A stretch of DNA of 64,000 bases from Flavobacterium amnicola (GTDB lineage: Bacteria > Bacteroidota > Bacteroidia > Flavobacteriales > Flavobacteriaceae), in assembly GCF_004122165.1 (NCBI RefSeq), contig NZ_SBKO01000001.1, positions 682,001 to 746,000 on the forward strand. Direction: 5' to 3'. The notes under the pieces were generated by a model. That model did not search any database and was not told where the DNA came from. It worked only from the letters and a program-made list of their open reading frames with translations. Made by a program: the position numbers and the translations under genes. Below are positions 48,998 to 60,800 of the stretch, piece after piece (position 1 is the stretch's first letter; each line of letters starts with the position of its first letter).

Positions 48998-50287
48998 ATG
49001 AGAAAACTACTTAACTTACGATGGATTGCATTGTTAGCTGTAACATTTACAGCGAATGCGCAACAAGAAAAGGGTATAATTGGTTCGACCAACTGGTTGA
49101 ATAATTGGACGGAATTTAAACCTGCAAAGACGGAGTACAACGAGACTAACCAGATTTTGTATGGTAAAATTACAACGAACACGACTTTATTGAAGAAAAA
49201 CACCTACTTACTTCAAGGTCCTGTTTATGTAACTAACAATGCAGTTTTGACTATAGAGCCAGGGACTGTAATTAAAGGAGATTCGGAAACTAACGGAGCA
49301 TTAGTAATCACAAAAGGTGCGCAAATCATTGCGAACGGTACAGAAACGGATCCAATTGTGTTTACTTCCAACAAACCAGTAAAAAAAGCTGGGGATTGGG
49401 CTGGATTAATCATTTTAGGTGACGCACCGATAAATAAATTTGGAGGAACTTCTTCTATCGCTTACGATTTAGATCCTGCAAGTACCATTTATGGCGGAAC
49501 CAATCCAACAGCTACTTCAGGAGTTTTACGTTTTTTAAGAGTAGAATTTGCTGGAAAAAAGATAAAAGGATTTAAAGATTACAATGCTTTAACTCTAGCG
49601 GCAGTTGGAAATAAAACAGTTATTGAAAATGTAATGTGTAGTTTTTCAGCGTCTAACTCATTAGAGGTTTTAGGCGGAGAACTAGCGATGAAAAACATCG
49701 TTTCATTACGTTCTTCTGGTGATGATTTTAGATTTACACAAGGAACGCAATGCAAAATGGATAACTCTTTAGCTGTTAGACATTCATTGTATTCGGGAGC
49801 TACTAGAGCGAGATGTATGAATGTAAATTCATACGACAAGAAAGAAGAAGCAGATTTTTCCAAAAAATTATCTAGTGTTGTTGCCACGAATTGTACATTG
49901 GTGAATACTACCGAAAATTTAGCAGCAGATATTACTTCAGGATTAGTAAAAGAGGCAGTATTTGTTGGGGACAATACTACATTTGCACTTAAAAACAGTG
50001 TTATCTCTGGATTTATGCCTGCAGTAATTATTGATGATGAAGTAAAACCAGAAGCAGGAGGATTAAAGAAAATAGCTTTATCTCAATTGTACTTTAACTA
50101 TTGTAAAGGAAATGTTTTCATTGAAAACACTACAAATAATGAAGATTTAGAAGATTATTATGGTAATCCTCAATTTTCCAATTTATATGAATCAACACCA
50201 AACGATGTGTTATTCATTGATATAAAATCAGCGACAAAAAACCCTGATTTTAGAGTACAAATTGGTAAAATTACAGCATCAAAATAA
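48998..50287 (+). CDS. Secreted beta-helix-like protein upstream of sprC
   Basis: 429 residues with a signal peptide (NLRWIALLAVTFTANAQ). Short repeated strand-turn units suggest a parallel beta-helix: YLLQGPVYVTNNAVLTIEPGTVIKGD, GALVITKGAQIIANGTETDPIVF, WAGLIILGDAPINKFGG, LRFLRVEFAGKKIKGF, ALTLAAVGNKTVIENV. The IEPGTVIKG and WAGLIILG blocks are typical of a Bacteroidota secreted family of unknown function, sometimes mislabelled as transporters. Its location directly before sprC suggests a surface role in gliding. A strong hairpin follows, so expression of sprCDB may be partly uncoupled. Confidence 0.75.
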   Translation: MRKLLNLRWIALLAVTFTANAQQEKGIIGSTNWLNNWTEFKPAKTEYNETNQILYGKITTNTTLLKKNTYLLQGPVYVTNNAVLTIEPGTVIKGDSETNGALVITKGAQIIANGTETDPIVFTSNKPVKKAGDWAGLIILGDAPINKFGGTSSIAYDLDPASTIYGGTNPTATSGVLRFLRVEFAGKKIKGFKDYNALTLAAVGNKTVIENVMCSFSASNSLEVLGGELAMKNIVSLRSSGDDFRFTQGTQCKMDNSLAVRHSLYSGATRARCMNVNSYDKKEEADFSKKLSSVVATNCTLVNTTENLAADITSGLVKEAVFVGDNTTFALKNSVISGFMPAVIIDDEVKPEAGGLKKIALSQLYFNYCKGNVFIENTTNNEDLEDYYGNPQFSNLYESTPNDVLFIDIKSATKNPDFRVQIGKITASK

Positions 50288-50308
50288 TTAACACATACAG
50301 TTAAAAAA

Positions 50309-50345
50309 ATCCATTAAAGGACGATCTGCCTTTAATGGATTTCTT
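50309..50345 (+). terminator. Hairpin terminator/attenuator between the beta-helix gene and sprC
   Basis: A 12-bp perfect stem (50309-50320 with 50329-50340), 8-base loop, followed by TTCTTT. Directly after it, TAAGTTTG (50355-50362) could be a -7 element for sprC, though without a clear -33 element. Confidence 0.75.
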
Positions 50346-50383
50346 TGGTTTTTATAAGTTTGGGTATTTTAAAATTTGAAAAC

Positions 50384-51829
50384 ATGAAAAAACATAGCCT
50401 AAATACGATAAACAAATTGGTAAAAACACTAACTCTGATGTTCTTGTTTTTTTCTTTTTATACCAATGCACAAACCATCAATCCGCCAATTAAATCTTTC
50501 GGAAATATTTGTGCCTCTCCTTCCTTCAATAGCTATACCGCTAATTTTGATTTTAGTGGTTTTGGCGCCGGTACGACATTCGTTCTTGAAATGTCAAATG
50601 CAGCGGGAAGTTTTTCTACCCTGACTCCAATTTCGATTATTTCATCACAAACTGCTACAAGTCCAGGAAGTTTCACCTTCAGTGTTCCAGCGAATACAAC
50701 AACTGCAGGTCAAAATTATGTACTACGAGTAAGAAGTATTTCACCAGCGATAACGAGCGGACCTTCCACTCCAGCATTTAATGCGTATTACAAAGCCTAT
50801 AACAACAGTTTTACCATAAACAACAATTTAACATCAATCAATATCTGTGGTAATTCAGGTACTTTATCAGTTGATGCAGGGTCAAGTTCTCCAAGAAACT
50901 TCGCAGGATTAAAATACAAATGGTACCGAAATAATGTACTGATTGCCGGTCAAACCAATTTTTCATTACCCGTAACCACACCCGGAGCGTATTATGCCGA
51001 ATTGGATTATGGCGGCTGTAGTAGTTCTTTAACAACCTCACAAACGATTAATGTTAATTTTGTAACCAGCGCTTCAAGTTATACGATAGTTTCAAGTTTG
51101 GGTACTGATATTTGTCCTGGAACACCTACTACGTTAAGTACCGAACAGGGTCATAGCTATCAATGGAAAAGAAACGATGTATCAATACCAGGAGCAACAC
51201 AATATGCTTATATAACAGATGTTCCAGGATCCTATAAAGTGGTAGTTGGTCCAGGCTCGCCTTGTCAGTCGGATTCCAACACCATCGTACTTAACGCTGA
51301 AAGTTTTAATCTTTCTGTGGATGCATTGTTGCCTCCTGCAAAAAACAGAATTCTTGAAGGCGATACCTTAACAGTTACCGCTACAACTGACGCAACTTCT
51401 CCAACTTACGAATGGTTTAAAGACGACGTTGCAGTTACCCCAGCAAACATAACTCCTACAATAGCAATCACTCAACCTGGAAAGTATAAAATAGTTGTCA
51501 ATCAAACGGCATCCTGTAGTTTTTCTAAAAAATTGGAATTTGACGTAATATTTGGAGCGGTGGCCTTAACAGTTCCGAACGTAATTAGCCCAAATAATGG
51601 TGATGACAGTAATGATACTTGGGTAATTCCGAACGAATATGCCAACCTTGAGCATGAAATCATAATCATGGATAATTACGGAAAAATTGTGCTTCAAAAA
51701 ACAAATTATCTCAGTGATTGGCCTGCTCCAGGTTCAATTGAAGTCAAATCGGTTAATCCAGTATATTTTTACATCATTAATAAAAATGGAAGTCCAATTA
51801 AAAAAGGATCTATAACCATAATCCAATAG
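50384..51829 (+). CDS. sprC: SprC-like gliding protein with type IX C-terminal (CHU_C/type B) domain
   Basis: 481 residues from MKKHSLNTINKLVKTL, with signal peptide through YTNAQ; an upstream ATG at 50345 would overlap the terminator region. The mature part consists of immunoglobulin/PKD-like beta domains (KYKWYRNNVLIAGQTNFSL, YQWKRNDVSIPGATQYAY, YEWFKDDVAVTPANI, each ending in a Gly-x-Tyr strand). It ends with the gliding-motility-associated C-terminal domain: VPNVISPNNGDDSNDTWVI, then IMDNYGKIVLQ and FYIINKNGSPIKKGSITII. It would be exported by the type IX system and act with SprD in surface localisation of SprB. The symbol rests on order and domain content. Confidence 0.75.
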   Translation: MKKHSLNTINKLVKTLTLMFLFFSFYTNAQTINPPIKSFGNICASPSFNSYTANFDFSGFGAGTTFVLEMSNAAGSFSTLTPISIISSQTATSPGSFTFSVPANTTTAGQNYVLRVRSISPAITSGPSTPAFNAYYKAYNNSFTINNNLTSINICGNSGTLSVDAGSSSPRNFAGLKYKWYRNNVLIAGQTNFSLPVTTPGAYYAELDYGGCSSSLTTSQTINVNFVTSASSYTIVSSLGTDICPGTPTTLSTEQGHSYQWKRNDVSIPGATQYAYITDVPGSYKVVVGPGSPCQSDSNTIVLNAESFNLSVDALLPPAKNRILEGDTLTVTATTDATSPTYEWFKDDVAVTPANITPTIAITQPGKYKIVVNQTASCSFSKKLEFDVIFGAVALTVPNVISPNNGDDSNDTWVIPNEYANLEHEIIIMDNYGKIVLQKTNYLSDWPAPGSIEVKSVNPVYFYIINKNGSPIKKGSITIIQ

Positions 51830-51830
51830 C

Positions 51831-54755
51831 ATGAAATTAAGAGTATTTTCTATTTTACTTTTACTAAGTATTACTACCTATTCTCAAAATACGGATGGTG
51901 TTATGTCGTTTGATGTACCAGCAAAAAATTCACTTAAATTCAATAAATTTTTAATCAACCCAACGTTTAGTTACGTTCGTGAAGACGAATCTTTTATTAG
52001 TTTTTTAAATAAAAGACAATGGTCTGAATTTGAAAGTGGACCACAAGCCTATTTCTTCAGTTACTCTGGTAAATTTAGAGAAGAAAACGGAATCGGTTTG
52101 GGCCTTTTTCAACGCAAATTAGGCGTATTATCCTCTTTTGGAGCGGTAGCCAATTTTGCTAGAACTGTTGAAATGAATAGAGACAGTCAATTCGCTTTTG
52201 GAGTCAACTTGGCTTACGTAAATAGTGGTTTAAGCAAAGGGGATGTAAATGCGGTTGACCCAAACGATCCCTCTTTAGCCAATATTCCTAAAAATTCTTC
52301 TGTATCTATTAATCCTGGGGTGAATTACACCACCGGATTTTTCGATCTTGGATTAACAGCCAACAATATTTTTTATTACAGTTTTAATAGTGGTGTCGTT
52401 AAAGATGACCCTACTAAAGGCGTTGGAGCCCATATCATGTACACCGGTTATATGGATGGATATGGTATTTTTGAAAGAGCAAAATTTTCAACATTAGTCA
52501 AAGCAGATATTCAAAAAGGGAAAACTCTTTTCTCAGGTTCTTTACTTTTTAATGCGCCAAAAGCATTTTGGGCACAAGCTGGCTATAACAATGTGTATGG
52601 TGCTTCTGCAGGTGTAGGATTAATTGTAGCGAAAAAAATATCATTAGGGTATACCATAGAAAAAGGATTTGGAAACTTCTCTGATTTTGGAATTTCTCAT
52701 GAAATTACCTTAGCCTATAAACTAAAAGGATACGGAGAATATGAAGATGCTGGCCCTGTGGTGAAAGCAACTCAAAAAACAAATCCAGCTAAAAAAGCGG
52801 TGGCGGTGAAGAAAAAATCTCCGGCCGAATTATATAAAGAAAGACAAGCGGCATTAGCCTTAAAACAACAACAAGAAAAAGACCGTTTAGAAGCGGAAAG
52901 ATTAAAACGTGAGGCCGATTTAGCTGATGCGAAAGCGAAAGCAGAAGCGCTTGCCAAAGAACAAGCAGAAGCATTACGTATTAAAAAAGAACAAGATATA
53001 GCGAATGCTAAAGCAAGAGCTGACGAAGCGGCACGTTTAAAAGCCGAAGCGGATAAAGCGAGGTTAGCAGGACAAGCCAACGCTGCTGCGGAAGCAAAAA
53101 GAAAAGCACAAGAGAAAGCAGAAGCGGATCGTTTAGCAAGAGAAAGAGCAGAAGCGGAAAGATTGCGTTTGGCAAATGAAAAAGCCGCCGCCGATGCTAA
53201 GGCAAAAGCCGATGAAGCAGCACGACTAAAAGCGGAAGCAGATAAAGCGAAAGCCGATGCAGCAGCACAAGCCAAAGCAGAAGCGGACAGATTAGCAAGA
53301 GAGAAAGCAGAAGCAGATCGTTTGGCAAGAGAAAAAGCAGCAGCGGATGCCAAAGCAAAAGCCGATGAAGCAGCCCGATTAAAAGCAGAAGCGGATAAAG
53401 CGAAAGCAGATGCAGCAGCACAAGCCAAAGCGGAAGCGGACAGATTGGCAAGAGAGAAAGCGGAAGCGGATCGTTTAGCAGCATTAGATGCCAAAGCCAA
53501 AGCCGACGAAGCAGCACGATTAAAAGCAGAAGCGGATAAAGCGAAAGCAGATGCAGCGGCACAAGCCAAAGCGGAAGCCGATAGATTGGCCAGAGAAAAA
53601 GCAGAAGCAGATCGTTTGGCCAGAGAAAAAGCAGCATTAGATGCCAAAGCCAAAGCCGACGAAGCAGCGCGATTAAAAGCAGAAGCGGATAAAGCGAAAG
53701 CAGATGCAGCGGCACAAGCCAAAGCGGAAGCGGACAGATTAGCAAGAGAGAAAGCGGAAGCGGATCGTTTAGCTAAAGACAAAGCAGCAGCAGATGCCAA
53801 AGCGAAAGCGGATGCAGAAGCAGAGCGACTTAGAAAAGAAGCGGAAGAAAAAGCACGTTTAGAGGCGGCGAAAACGGCTGAGGACAAAGAATTAGACAAT
53901 CTAAGTCAAGTGATTGATGATTCTAAGAAAAATCAAACGGAAACGGTTTCTAAATTCAAATCTTTAGTAGATAGTAAAGAAAAAGAATTATTAGACATGC
54001 GTAAAGCAAATGATGATTCGGAAAAAGGAATTATTACCCAGGAAAGAGAAGTAGAATTCCAAAGTGGAGCTGTGGCGAATAGAGCTATTGAAACTTTAAA
54101 AGCAGAAATCACTCAGAACGCAGCAGCACAAGCTCAATTCATTAAAGAATACGAAACTCTTGCAGCAGAACGATTGAAAAAAGTGCCGAATAAAAATGAT
54201 TTAGTGAATCAAGATTATGCACGTACTATCGAAAAATTAAAACAAGATAAAGCACAAGCTGATCGTCAAAACGCCGATTTATTAGCCCGTCTTGAAAAAA
54301 TTAAAGTAGAAACAGAAATCGAGAAAAAACGTAGAATCAAGCGAGCAACTTTTGATAGTAATGATGCTAAATATCAAAAAGATAGAGCAACATTAGCACA
54401 AATTAAGGCGTCAACATCTCCAACGAATCAGGTATTTACACCAGCTGATTTCAATTATGGTGATGATGATCAGGCAAACATGCAAATCGTTAAAAATGTC
54501 GATAATGTGAATCCAGGTTTCTATATGGTGTTAGCAGCTCATAAAGATGAAGCAAAACGTGATGAGTTTGTTAGAAAAGCAATTCAAGCCGGACAAACAA
54601 ATATTGACTTTTTCTATAACGTAAACAATAGTACCTACTATATTTATACGAATCAGTATTCAGAAATTGATCAAGCCACAACGGCATTAGAAGCCAAAGG
54701 AAGTAAACCATACAATGGAAAAATGGTGATTATTAAAGTTGAAAAAAATAAGTAA
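51831..54755 (+). CDS. sprD: SprD-like protein: PorP/SprF-type barrel, Ala/Lys/Glu repeat stalk, SPOR-like end
   Basis: 974 residues. Signal peptide (1-19), then about 300 residues of PorP/SprF-type outer-membrane barrel (INPTFSYVREDESFISFLNKRQW, GLGLFQRKLGVLSSFG, FAFGVNLAYVNSG, SINPGVNYTTGFFDLGL, ISLGYTIEKGFG). Residues about 330-690 form a highly charged Ala/Lys/Glu/Asp helical stalk with four near-identical 47-51-residue repeats (ADAKAKADEAARLKAEADKA...). A second coiled coil (690-840) precedes a C-terminal SPOR-like domain (GFYMVLAAHKDEAKRDEF, then NSTYYIYTNQYSE). The start is one base after the sprC stop. It is thought to support SprB export and attachment at the cell surface. An OmpA domain was not seen. 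Confidence 0.78.
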   Translation: MKLRVFSILLLLSITTYSQNTDGVMSFDVPAKNSLKFNKFLINPTFSYVREDESFISFLNKRQWSEFESGPQAYFFSYSGKFREENGIGLGLFQRKLGVLSSFGAVANFARTVEMNRDSQFAFGVNLAYVNSGLSKGDVNAVDPNDPSLANIPKNSSVSINPGVNYTTGFFDLGLTANNIFYYSFNSGVVKDDPTKGVGAHIMYTGYMDGYGIFERAKFSTLVKADIQKGKTLFSGSLLFNAPKAFWAQAGYNNVYGASAGVGLIVAKKISLGYTIEKGFGNFSDFGISHEITLAYKLKGYGEYEDAGPVVKATQKTNPAKKAVAVKKKSPAELYKERQAALALKQQQEKDRLEAERLKREADLADAKAKAEALAKEQAEALRIKKEQDIANAKARADEAARLKAEADKARLAGQANAAAEAKRKAQEKAEADRLARERAEAERLRLANEKAAADAKAKADEAARLKAEADKAKADAAAQAKAEADRLAREKAEADRLAREKAAADAKAKADEAARLKAEADKAKADAAAQAKAEADRLAREKAEADRLAALDAKAKADEAARLKAEADKAKADAAAQAKAEADRLAREKAEADRLAREKAALDAKAKADEAARLKAEADKAKADAAAQAKAEADRLAREKAEADRLAKDKAAADAKAKADAEAERLRKEAEEKARLEAAKTAEDKELDNLSQVIDDSKKNQTETVSKFKSLVDSKEKELLDMRKANDDSEKGIITQEREVEFQSGAVANRAIETLKAEITQNAAAQAQFIKEYETLAAERLKKVPNKNDLVNQDYARTIEKLKQDKAQADRQNADLLARLEKIKVETEIEKKRRIKRATFDSNDAKYQKDRATLAQIKASTSPTNQVFTPADFNYGDDDQANMQIVKNVDNVNPGFYMVLAAHKDEAKRDEFVRKAIQAGQTNIDFFYNVNNSTYYIYTNQYSEIDQATTALEAKGSKPYNGKMVIIKVEKNK
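53193..53820 (+). repeat. Tandem 153-bp repeats inside sprD
   Basis: Copies begin at 53193, 53346, 53487 and 53640, with a partial fifth at 53793. Periods are 153, 141, 153 and 153 bp; the second copy lacks 12 bases (AREK). Copies are nearly identical at DNA level, pointing to recent expansion. They encode a heptad-like Ala/Lys/Glu helix. Confidence 0.9.
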
Positions 54756-54789
54756 GAATTGAAGAGTAGAATAATTACTATAAAATAAG

Positions 54790-54818
54790 TTGATGTATTT
54801 AAAAAAAATATAACTTTG
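54790..54818 (+). promoter_or_regulatory. Possible internal promoter for sprB (TTG-N18-TAACTTTG)
   Basis: TTG (54790-54792) and TAACTTTG (54811-54818) are spaced 18 bases and lie 23 bases before the sprB start. This suggests sprB is not solely dependent on the upstream operon promoter. Confidence 0.55.
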
Positions 54819-54841
54819 ATAGTTTTATAAAAATAAGCCCT

Positions 54842-57800
54842 ATGAGATTAAAGCCCTACCTAATGTCACTTGTGCTTTTAGTGTGTACACTAAACGCGTT
54901 TGCTCAAATAGCTGACCCATTTGCACCACCAAGATATAATCAACGATTAAAGGGTGATATCTTGCAATTTGGTAATAATATTTTGAGTGCCCATCCCTCA
55001 AATGCTTATAATACCGTTGGAAATCCGTCTACTGCAAATGACCAAACGAATATGGTTTATGTGGATATCGATGGCGATCCAACCACATTTTCTTCAAGTA
55101 GTGCAAATCTTCAAGTTCCCAATACAAGTAGGGATTGTTATCGTATTAGCTATGCCGCCTTATATTGGTCAGCGACATACAGAACAGGGGACAGAAGTCA
55201 ATTACATCAAGTTAAATTTAAAACACCAGGCTCAGCCAACTATACAGATATTACAGGGACTTTAGTCTATGATGAAGGGGTCGGGAATTTATTAGGAAAT
55301 TCTTGTGATCCTTATGCTGCTTATGCCGATGTTACAAGTTTGATAACCCCAACCAACGCCGAAGGAGTATATACAGTAGCTAATGTTAGAGCCAGTTTAG
55401 GTGACAATGATGCCGATAATGATGGAAATGTAGACTGTCCAGGAGGTAATGCAGGTGGGTGGATTTTATTTATTGTTTATGAAGACCCAAGATTACCAGG
55501 TAAATTTATCACCACTTTTGATGGTTTCGCCGGAATCAACGGAACGAATAGTTTAACTATACCGGTTAATGGATTTAATACTATACCAACAGGTAATGTA
55601 AATGCAAAATTAGCATTTGCAGCCTTGGAAGGAGACAATAAAATTACTGGTGATGCTTTAGATATTAGAGGATTGCAAGGAAATCCTCCGTTTTCTACTA
55701 TGGGGGGTGGAATCCGACCTACTAATAATTTTTTCAATAGTAGTTTTACCGATGTTAGTGGAAATCAAAGTGGAAGAAATCCGAACAGTCAAAATGCCCT
55801 TGGTTTTGATTCGGGCATTACAGATGTAGCGAATCCCGCGAATAGTGTATTGGGTAATAACGAAACCAATGCTGAGGTCCGATTACGAACCAGTGGTGAT
55901 CAGTACTATCTTTTCTTTTTAGGATTTTCTGTTGAAATTATTGAACCGGATATTTTATTAACGAAAGAAGTAGAAAACATTGCGGGGCAGCCAATTGGTA
56001 ATTCCAATGTTACGATGTGTCAAGAGCTAAATTATGTGATTGGGTTTGATAATATCGGAAACGATGATGCAGAAGGGGTGGATAGCCAACCTGCACCATA
56101 TGGAAATGCTTACATACTAATTCGAGATGTGTTACCAATTAATACAACGCTCGTAAGTGTTGACGTCTCTAATGTACCGGGAACAATTGTAGTACCAAAT
56201 CCAGGAAATCCAAGAGATTTGTCTATTTATGTACCTAGACAATATGTAACCGCAAACGAATCACATCATGAAATTATCATACGTGTTCGAGTTGCCTGTA
56301 CTTGTGAAGAATTAACAACGGCATGTTCTAATTTAATTTTAAATCAAGCTTTCATAACTTATCAAGGAGTCGTTAGTAATATTGTAATTTCCAATGATCC
56401 TAGTTCCGCCACTTTCAATTTAAATTGTAATTCAGGAAGTTCTGATGCCACCAACTTTTTAGTGGGTATCGATTCTTGTGTGTACAATACAGATGTTATT
56501 ATTTGTGGTACCAATGCAACGTTGACAGCAGGAAGTGGTTTCGATAATTATGTATGGACTGGTCCTGCCGGAGCCACCTTTGTTCCAAATAATACCAGCC
56601 AAACAGTTACGGTGAATATGTTGGGAACTTACACGGTAAATGGTACGGATGCAGTGTGTCGACCAATCGTGCAAACTTTTAATGTCATTCAATTTGGAGC
56701 CGGATTAACAAATCCTATTATTCCATATGATGAAAATCCAACTCCAGTAATCTGTACCGATAACGGAGAAAGGCTACCGTATATCTTTTTATGTGGAAGC
56801 GGTGATTCACAATTATTACAAACCAATATTACCAATGCTACAAATGTGCAATGGTTTTTATACAATCCTGCATTAGCAGGTTGTGGCCCTTATCCAGCTA
56901 CCAATTGTCCGGTGACAAATGCCGCATGTTGGACCAATCAAGTAGGAACGGGTTCTAATTATACGGTTACTGCTGCTGGAATGTATAGCGTTGTCTTTAC
57001 TTTCCCAGGAGGATGTACTCGTACCTTCTATTTTAATGTTTACCAAAATTTACTGGATCCTCAAATTGTTAAAGAAGACATTATTTGTGGTAGCCCAGGA
57101 AGTATAACAGTAACAAATGTATCTGGTTCTGGATATGAATATCAATTGTTGAATGGAGCTGTAGTAGTATTCCCTTGGCAACCGAGTAATATCTTTACAC
57201 CAATCAATACTGCTGGAACCTATACTGTTCAAGTAAGACCAACAACATTTAGTGGAGGTTGTGTCTTTACCGTTCCAAATATTGGAATTCAAGTACTTGA
57301 TGTAACAGTGACCACAATAGTAACTCAACCCTTGTGTTTTGGTGAACAAGGAGCAATTAATATTCAAATTACCGGAGTTCCGGGTCAATATTATTATACC
57401 TTACATCAAGGCACAATAGCAGGACCAGTTGTTGGATCAGTAGGACCAACGAATGCTACTTTTAATGTTTTTAGTAATTTAACTCCAGGACAAACCTATA
57501 CATGGGAGACACACACGGATGATGGCTGTAGTCGTACCGGAACTTTTACCATAAATAATCCACCACAACTTGTAGTAAATTCTGCGATTACAGTTCCACT
57601 AACAAGTTGTACCGATGGAGAAATAACAGTGAATGTATCAGGTGGTACACCTCCATATTTTTATTATGTTAATTCATTACCACCAGCTCCGTTTACAACA
57701 AGTAACGTTATCCCAGTAACGACTCCAGGAACCTATACTATAACAGTATACGATTCTAATAATTGTTTCGCATCAACGCAACAAATAATTACCTTAACGC

Positions 57801-60800
57801 CTCCTCCAACTTTTACAGTTAGTTCAACCAACATCCTTTGTTATGGAACTAATTCAGGAACAATTACTTTTAATGTAACAAATGCCAATGGAAATGCTTT
57901 AATGTATAGCATTGATGGTGGCGTAACTTGGCAATCGAACCCAGTATTTACAAACGTGCCTCCAGGTGCTTATAGCGCTGTGGTACAGTACACATTTGGT
58001 ACTGCGGTATGTACAAGTGTTCCACAAAATATTACGATAACTGAGCCAGCTCAAGCATTAACCGCTTCTGGAGGTGTTGCTGCAGTAGCTTGTGATTCTA
58101 ACGGGGGTAACGGAATAGTTAGGATAACCAATGTTCAGGGTGGAACTCCTTATCCAGCACCTAATCCTTATCAATATAATTTTGGTTCAGGATATCAAAA
58201 TTCAAATCAAGCCAACCTTCCTCCTGGAACCTATACTATTTCGGTTAGAGACGCGAACTTGTGCGAGTTTTTCATGACCGTAACGTTAGACCCAATACCG
58301 GCTCCACCTACCATTAATGTTGGTGCGCCAACTTTTAATTGTAATGGTTCGGCCACAAGTACCGTAACTGTAAATAATGGTGCAAGCAGTTACACCTATA
58401 CGTATTCAATTAATCCACCATTAGTACCACCTCATGATCCAAATTCAAATGTATTTCAAAATGTACAATGTGGTAATTCAGTAGTAACTGTAAATTATAC
58501 ATTAGTTTCACCACCAACATTTAGTAATTTACTAAATGAAGATTTTGGAATTGGTAATGATACTACATCACCAGGTATAAATCCTGCATATTGCTTTGAA
58601 AGACAAATAAATAATCCAGCAATCTACTGTAAAACGGGTCCACAAATTAATGACGGAGATTATAGTGTCACAAAAAGAATACTATTTCCTTTTGGAGCTT
58701 GGTATCCATTTTTAGATCATACAACAAACGGAACTAATCCAAATGCAAGATTTTTAGCTATTAATATTGGGGGTGTTGCTGGTGTAGGTGGAATTCTATA
58801 CAGTAAACCAATTACAGATATTATTCCGAATCAAGATATTAGAGTATCCCTTTGGGCGGCTAATTTATTAAGAATCGATCCTTCTAATACACAAAGCCCA
58901 CCTGACTTAACTATTCAATTAGTTAGAGATTTGGGATTACCTACGGAAACAATAATTGCGGCTTCAAATACGGGTAATATCCCTAAATCTAATGCATGGA
59001 TTAATTATCAATTAACCTTGAACCCTGGTCCAAATACTAGTTTAAGTTTTGTAATTCGTTCTAATATTGCGGTAACCAGTGGTAATGATGTTGTTATCGA
59101 TGATATTAATGTTTTCCAATTACCGGTAGCGTGTTTAACGACGAGAAATTTCCCTATAAACATTCCTTGTAATCAAGCCTTTACAGCGCAAGTTACTGGA
59201 CATAGAGATGTAAGTTGTGCTGGAGCAAACGATGCAACAATTACTGTTGCCGCTCAAAATTTTAATACAACAAATGGTTTTCAAGTTTCTATGGATAATG
59301 GAGCGACTTGGGTTACTTATTTTACATCACCACAAACAATTCCTGTTCCAGCTGCATATCCAGGCTTTGTTTTGATTCGTTACGATGCTGCTCCAGGAAA
59401 TGCTGCTTGTAGCTTTAATTTACCACAAACAATTATTACACCAACGCCACTTACTTTATCTGCAGTTAACACCGCTGTGACTTGTTTGGCTGGCGCAACA
59501 ATTACGGCTACGGCTGGTGGAGGAACACCTGCTTATCAATATCAATTGACTACTTCTTTAGGAGCTGTTGTGGTTGCTTATCAATCAAGTAATGTATTCA
59601 CAAACATTCCGGCCGGAAGTTATATTGTTACGGTAAGAGATTTTAATTTATGTACAAGAACTTTCCCAATTTCATTTGTAGGACCAACCACGCCAATACT
59701 TACGCTTTCACCAACATCAGATTTTTGTTTTGATAGCGGTAATCAAGCAACACTTGTCGTTACGGCTTCAAATGGTGTTGCCCCTTATAGTTTTAGTATA
59801 AATGGAAGTGCTTATGTACCAAGTAATACGCCAGTAAACAGTCACACCTTTAGTAATTTAGTACCAGGTACCTATACTATTTCTGTTACGGATTCGTTTG
59901 GTTGTACCAATACAGCCGTATTTACTCAAACGATTAATCCGCAATTAACGGTTAATACTGTTTTAACGAAAGATTTCGATTGTACGGCTAGTCCAAATGC
60001 AGTAATTACAGGTACAATTGCTGGAGGATATCCAGGATACACCTATGCTGTAAGTTATAACAGTGGAGCATTTGTAAATTTAGGAGCCGTTGCTGGTTCT
60101 TCATTTACCTATAGTATTCCAACTGCCAACCCAGGAACGTATCAATTTCAAATTACAGACACCCGCGGTTGTACTGTTTTAAGTACTATTACTACTATTA
60201 ATGCATTATCAATTCCTGTATTAACGATTAATCCGCTTGCTCAAAATTTAGCATGTTTTGGTGATTCAACAGGTTCTGTAACGTGGAGTGTAGCCGGTGG
60301 AACTCCAGTGTTTACCATCAATATTTTAAACAATACTACTGGTATCAACTACGGCACTCAAACGAGTGGTTTACCAGCAGGAAATTATACAGCAACGGTA
60401 ACCGATTCAAAATCATGTACCGACACTGAAAACTTTGTAATCACGCAGCCTGCACAATTAACATTTACACCGGCAATTACACCAATTACGTGTAATCCAG
60501 TTGGAGGTTATACATTGGGTCAAATTTGTGCTAACGCAGTAACTGGTGGTACAGCTCCATTTACTTATACTTTAGTAGATTTAACTGGAGGGACAGCAAA
60601 CCAAGTATTTGGACCTACTGCAGCAACTACCCATTGTTTTACAGGAGTAGATTTCGGTATCTATGATATATTTGTAACGGATGCAAATGGTTGTACTTTT
60701 GTTAGACCGAATCAAGTAATGTCGAATCCACCAAGTGATTTAACATTTGTGGTGAGCCCAACAATACCTTCGTGTGCTGCAGGAGCGACTATCGATGTTA

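Noticed and set aside
53193..53820. Regular repeats that could suggest a CRISPR array
   Set aside because: Units are 141-153 bp, contiguous without spacers and in frame with the sprD coding sequence.
52772..53899. 375-codon Ser/Ala-rich frame antisense to sprD
   Set aside because: It is the mirror of the Ala/Lys/Glu repeat codons; no start context, and sprD on the plus strand is clearly the real gene.
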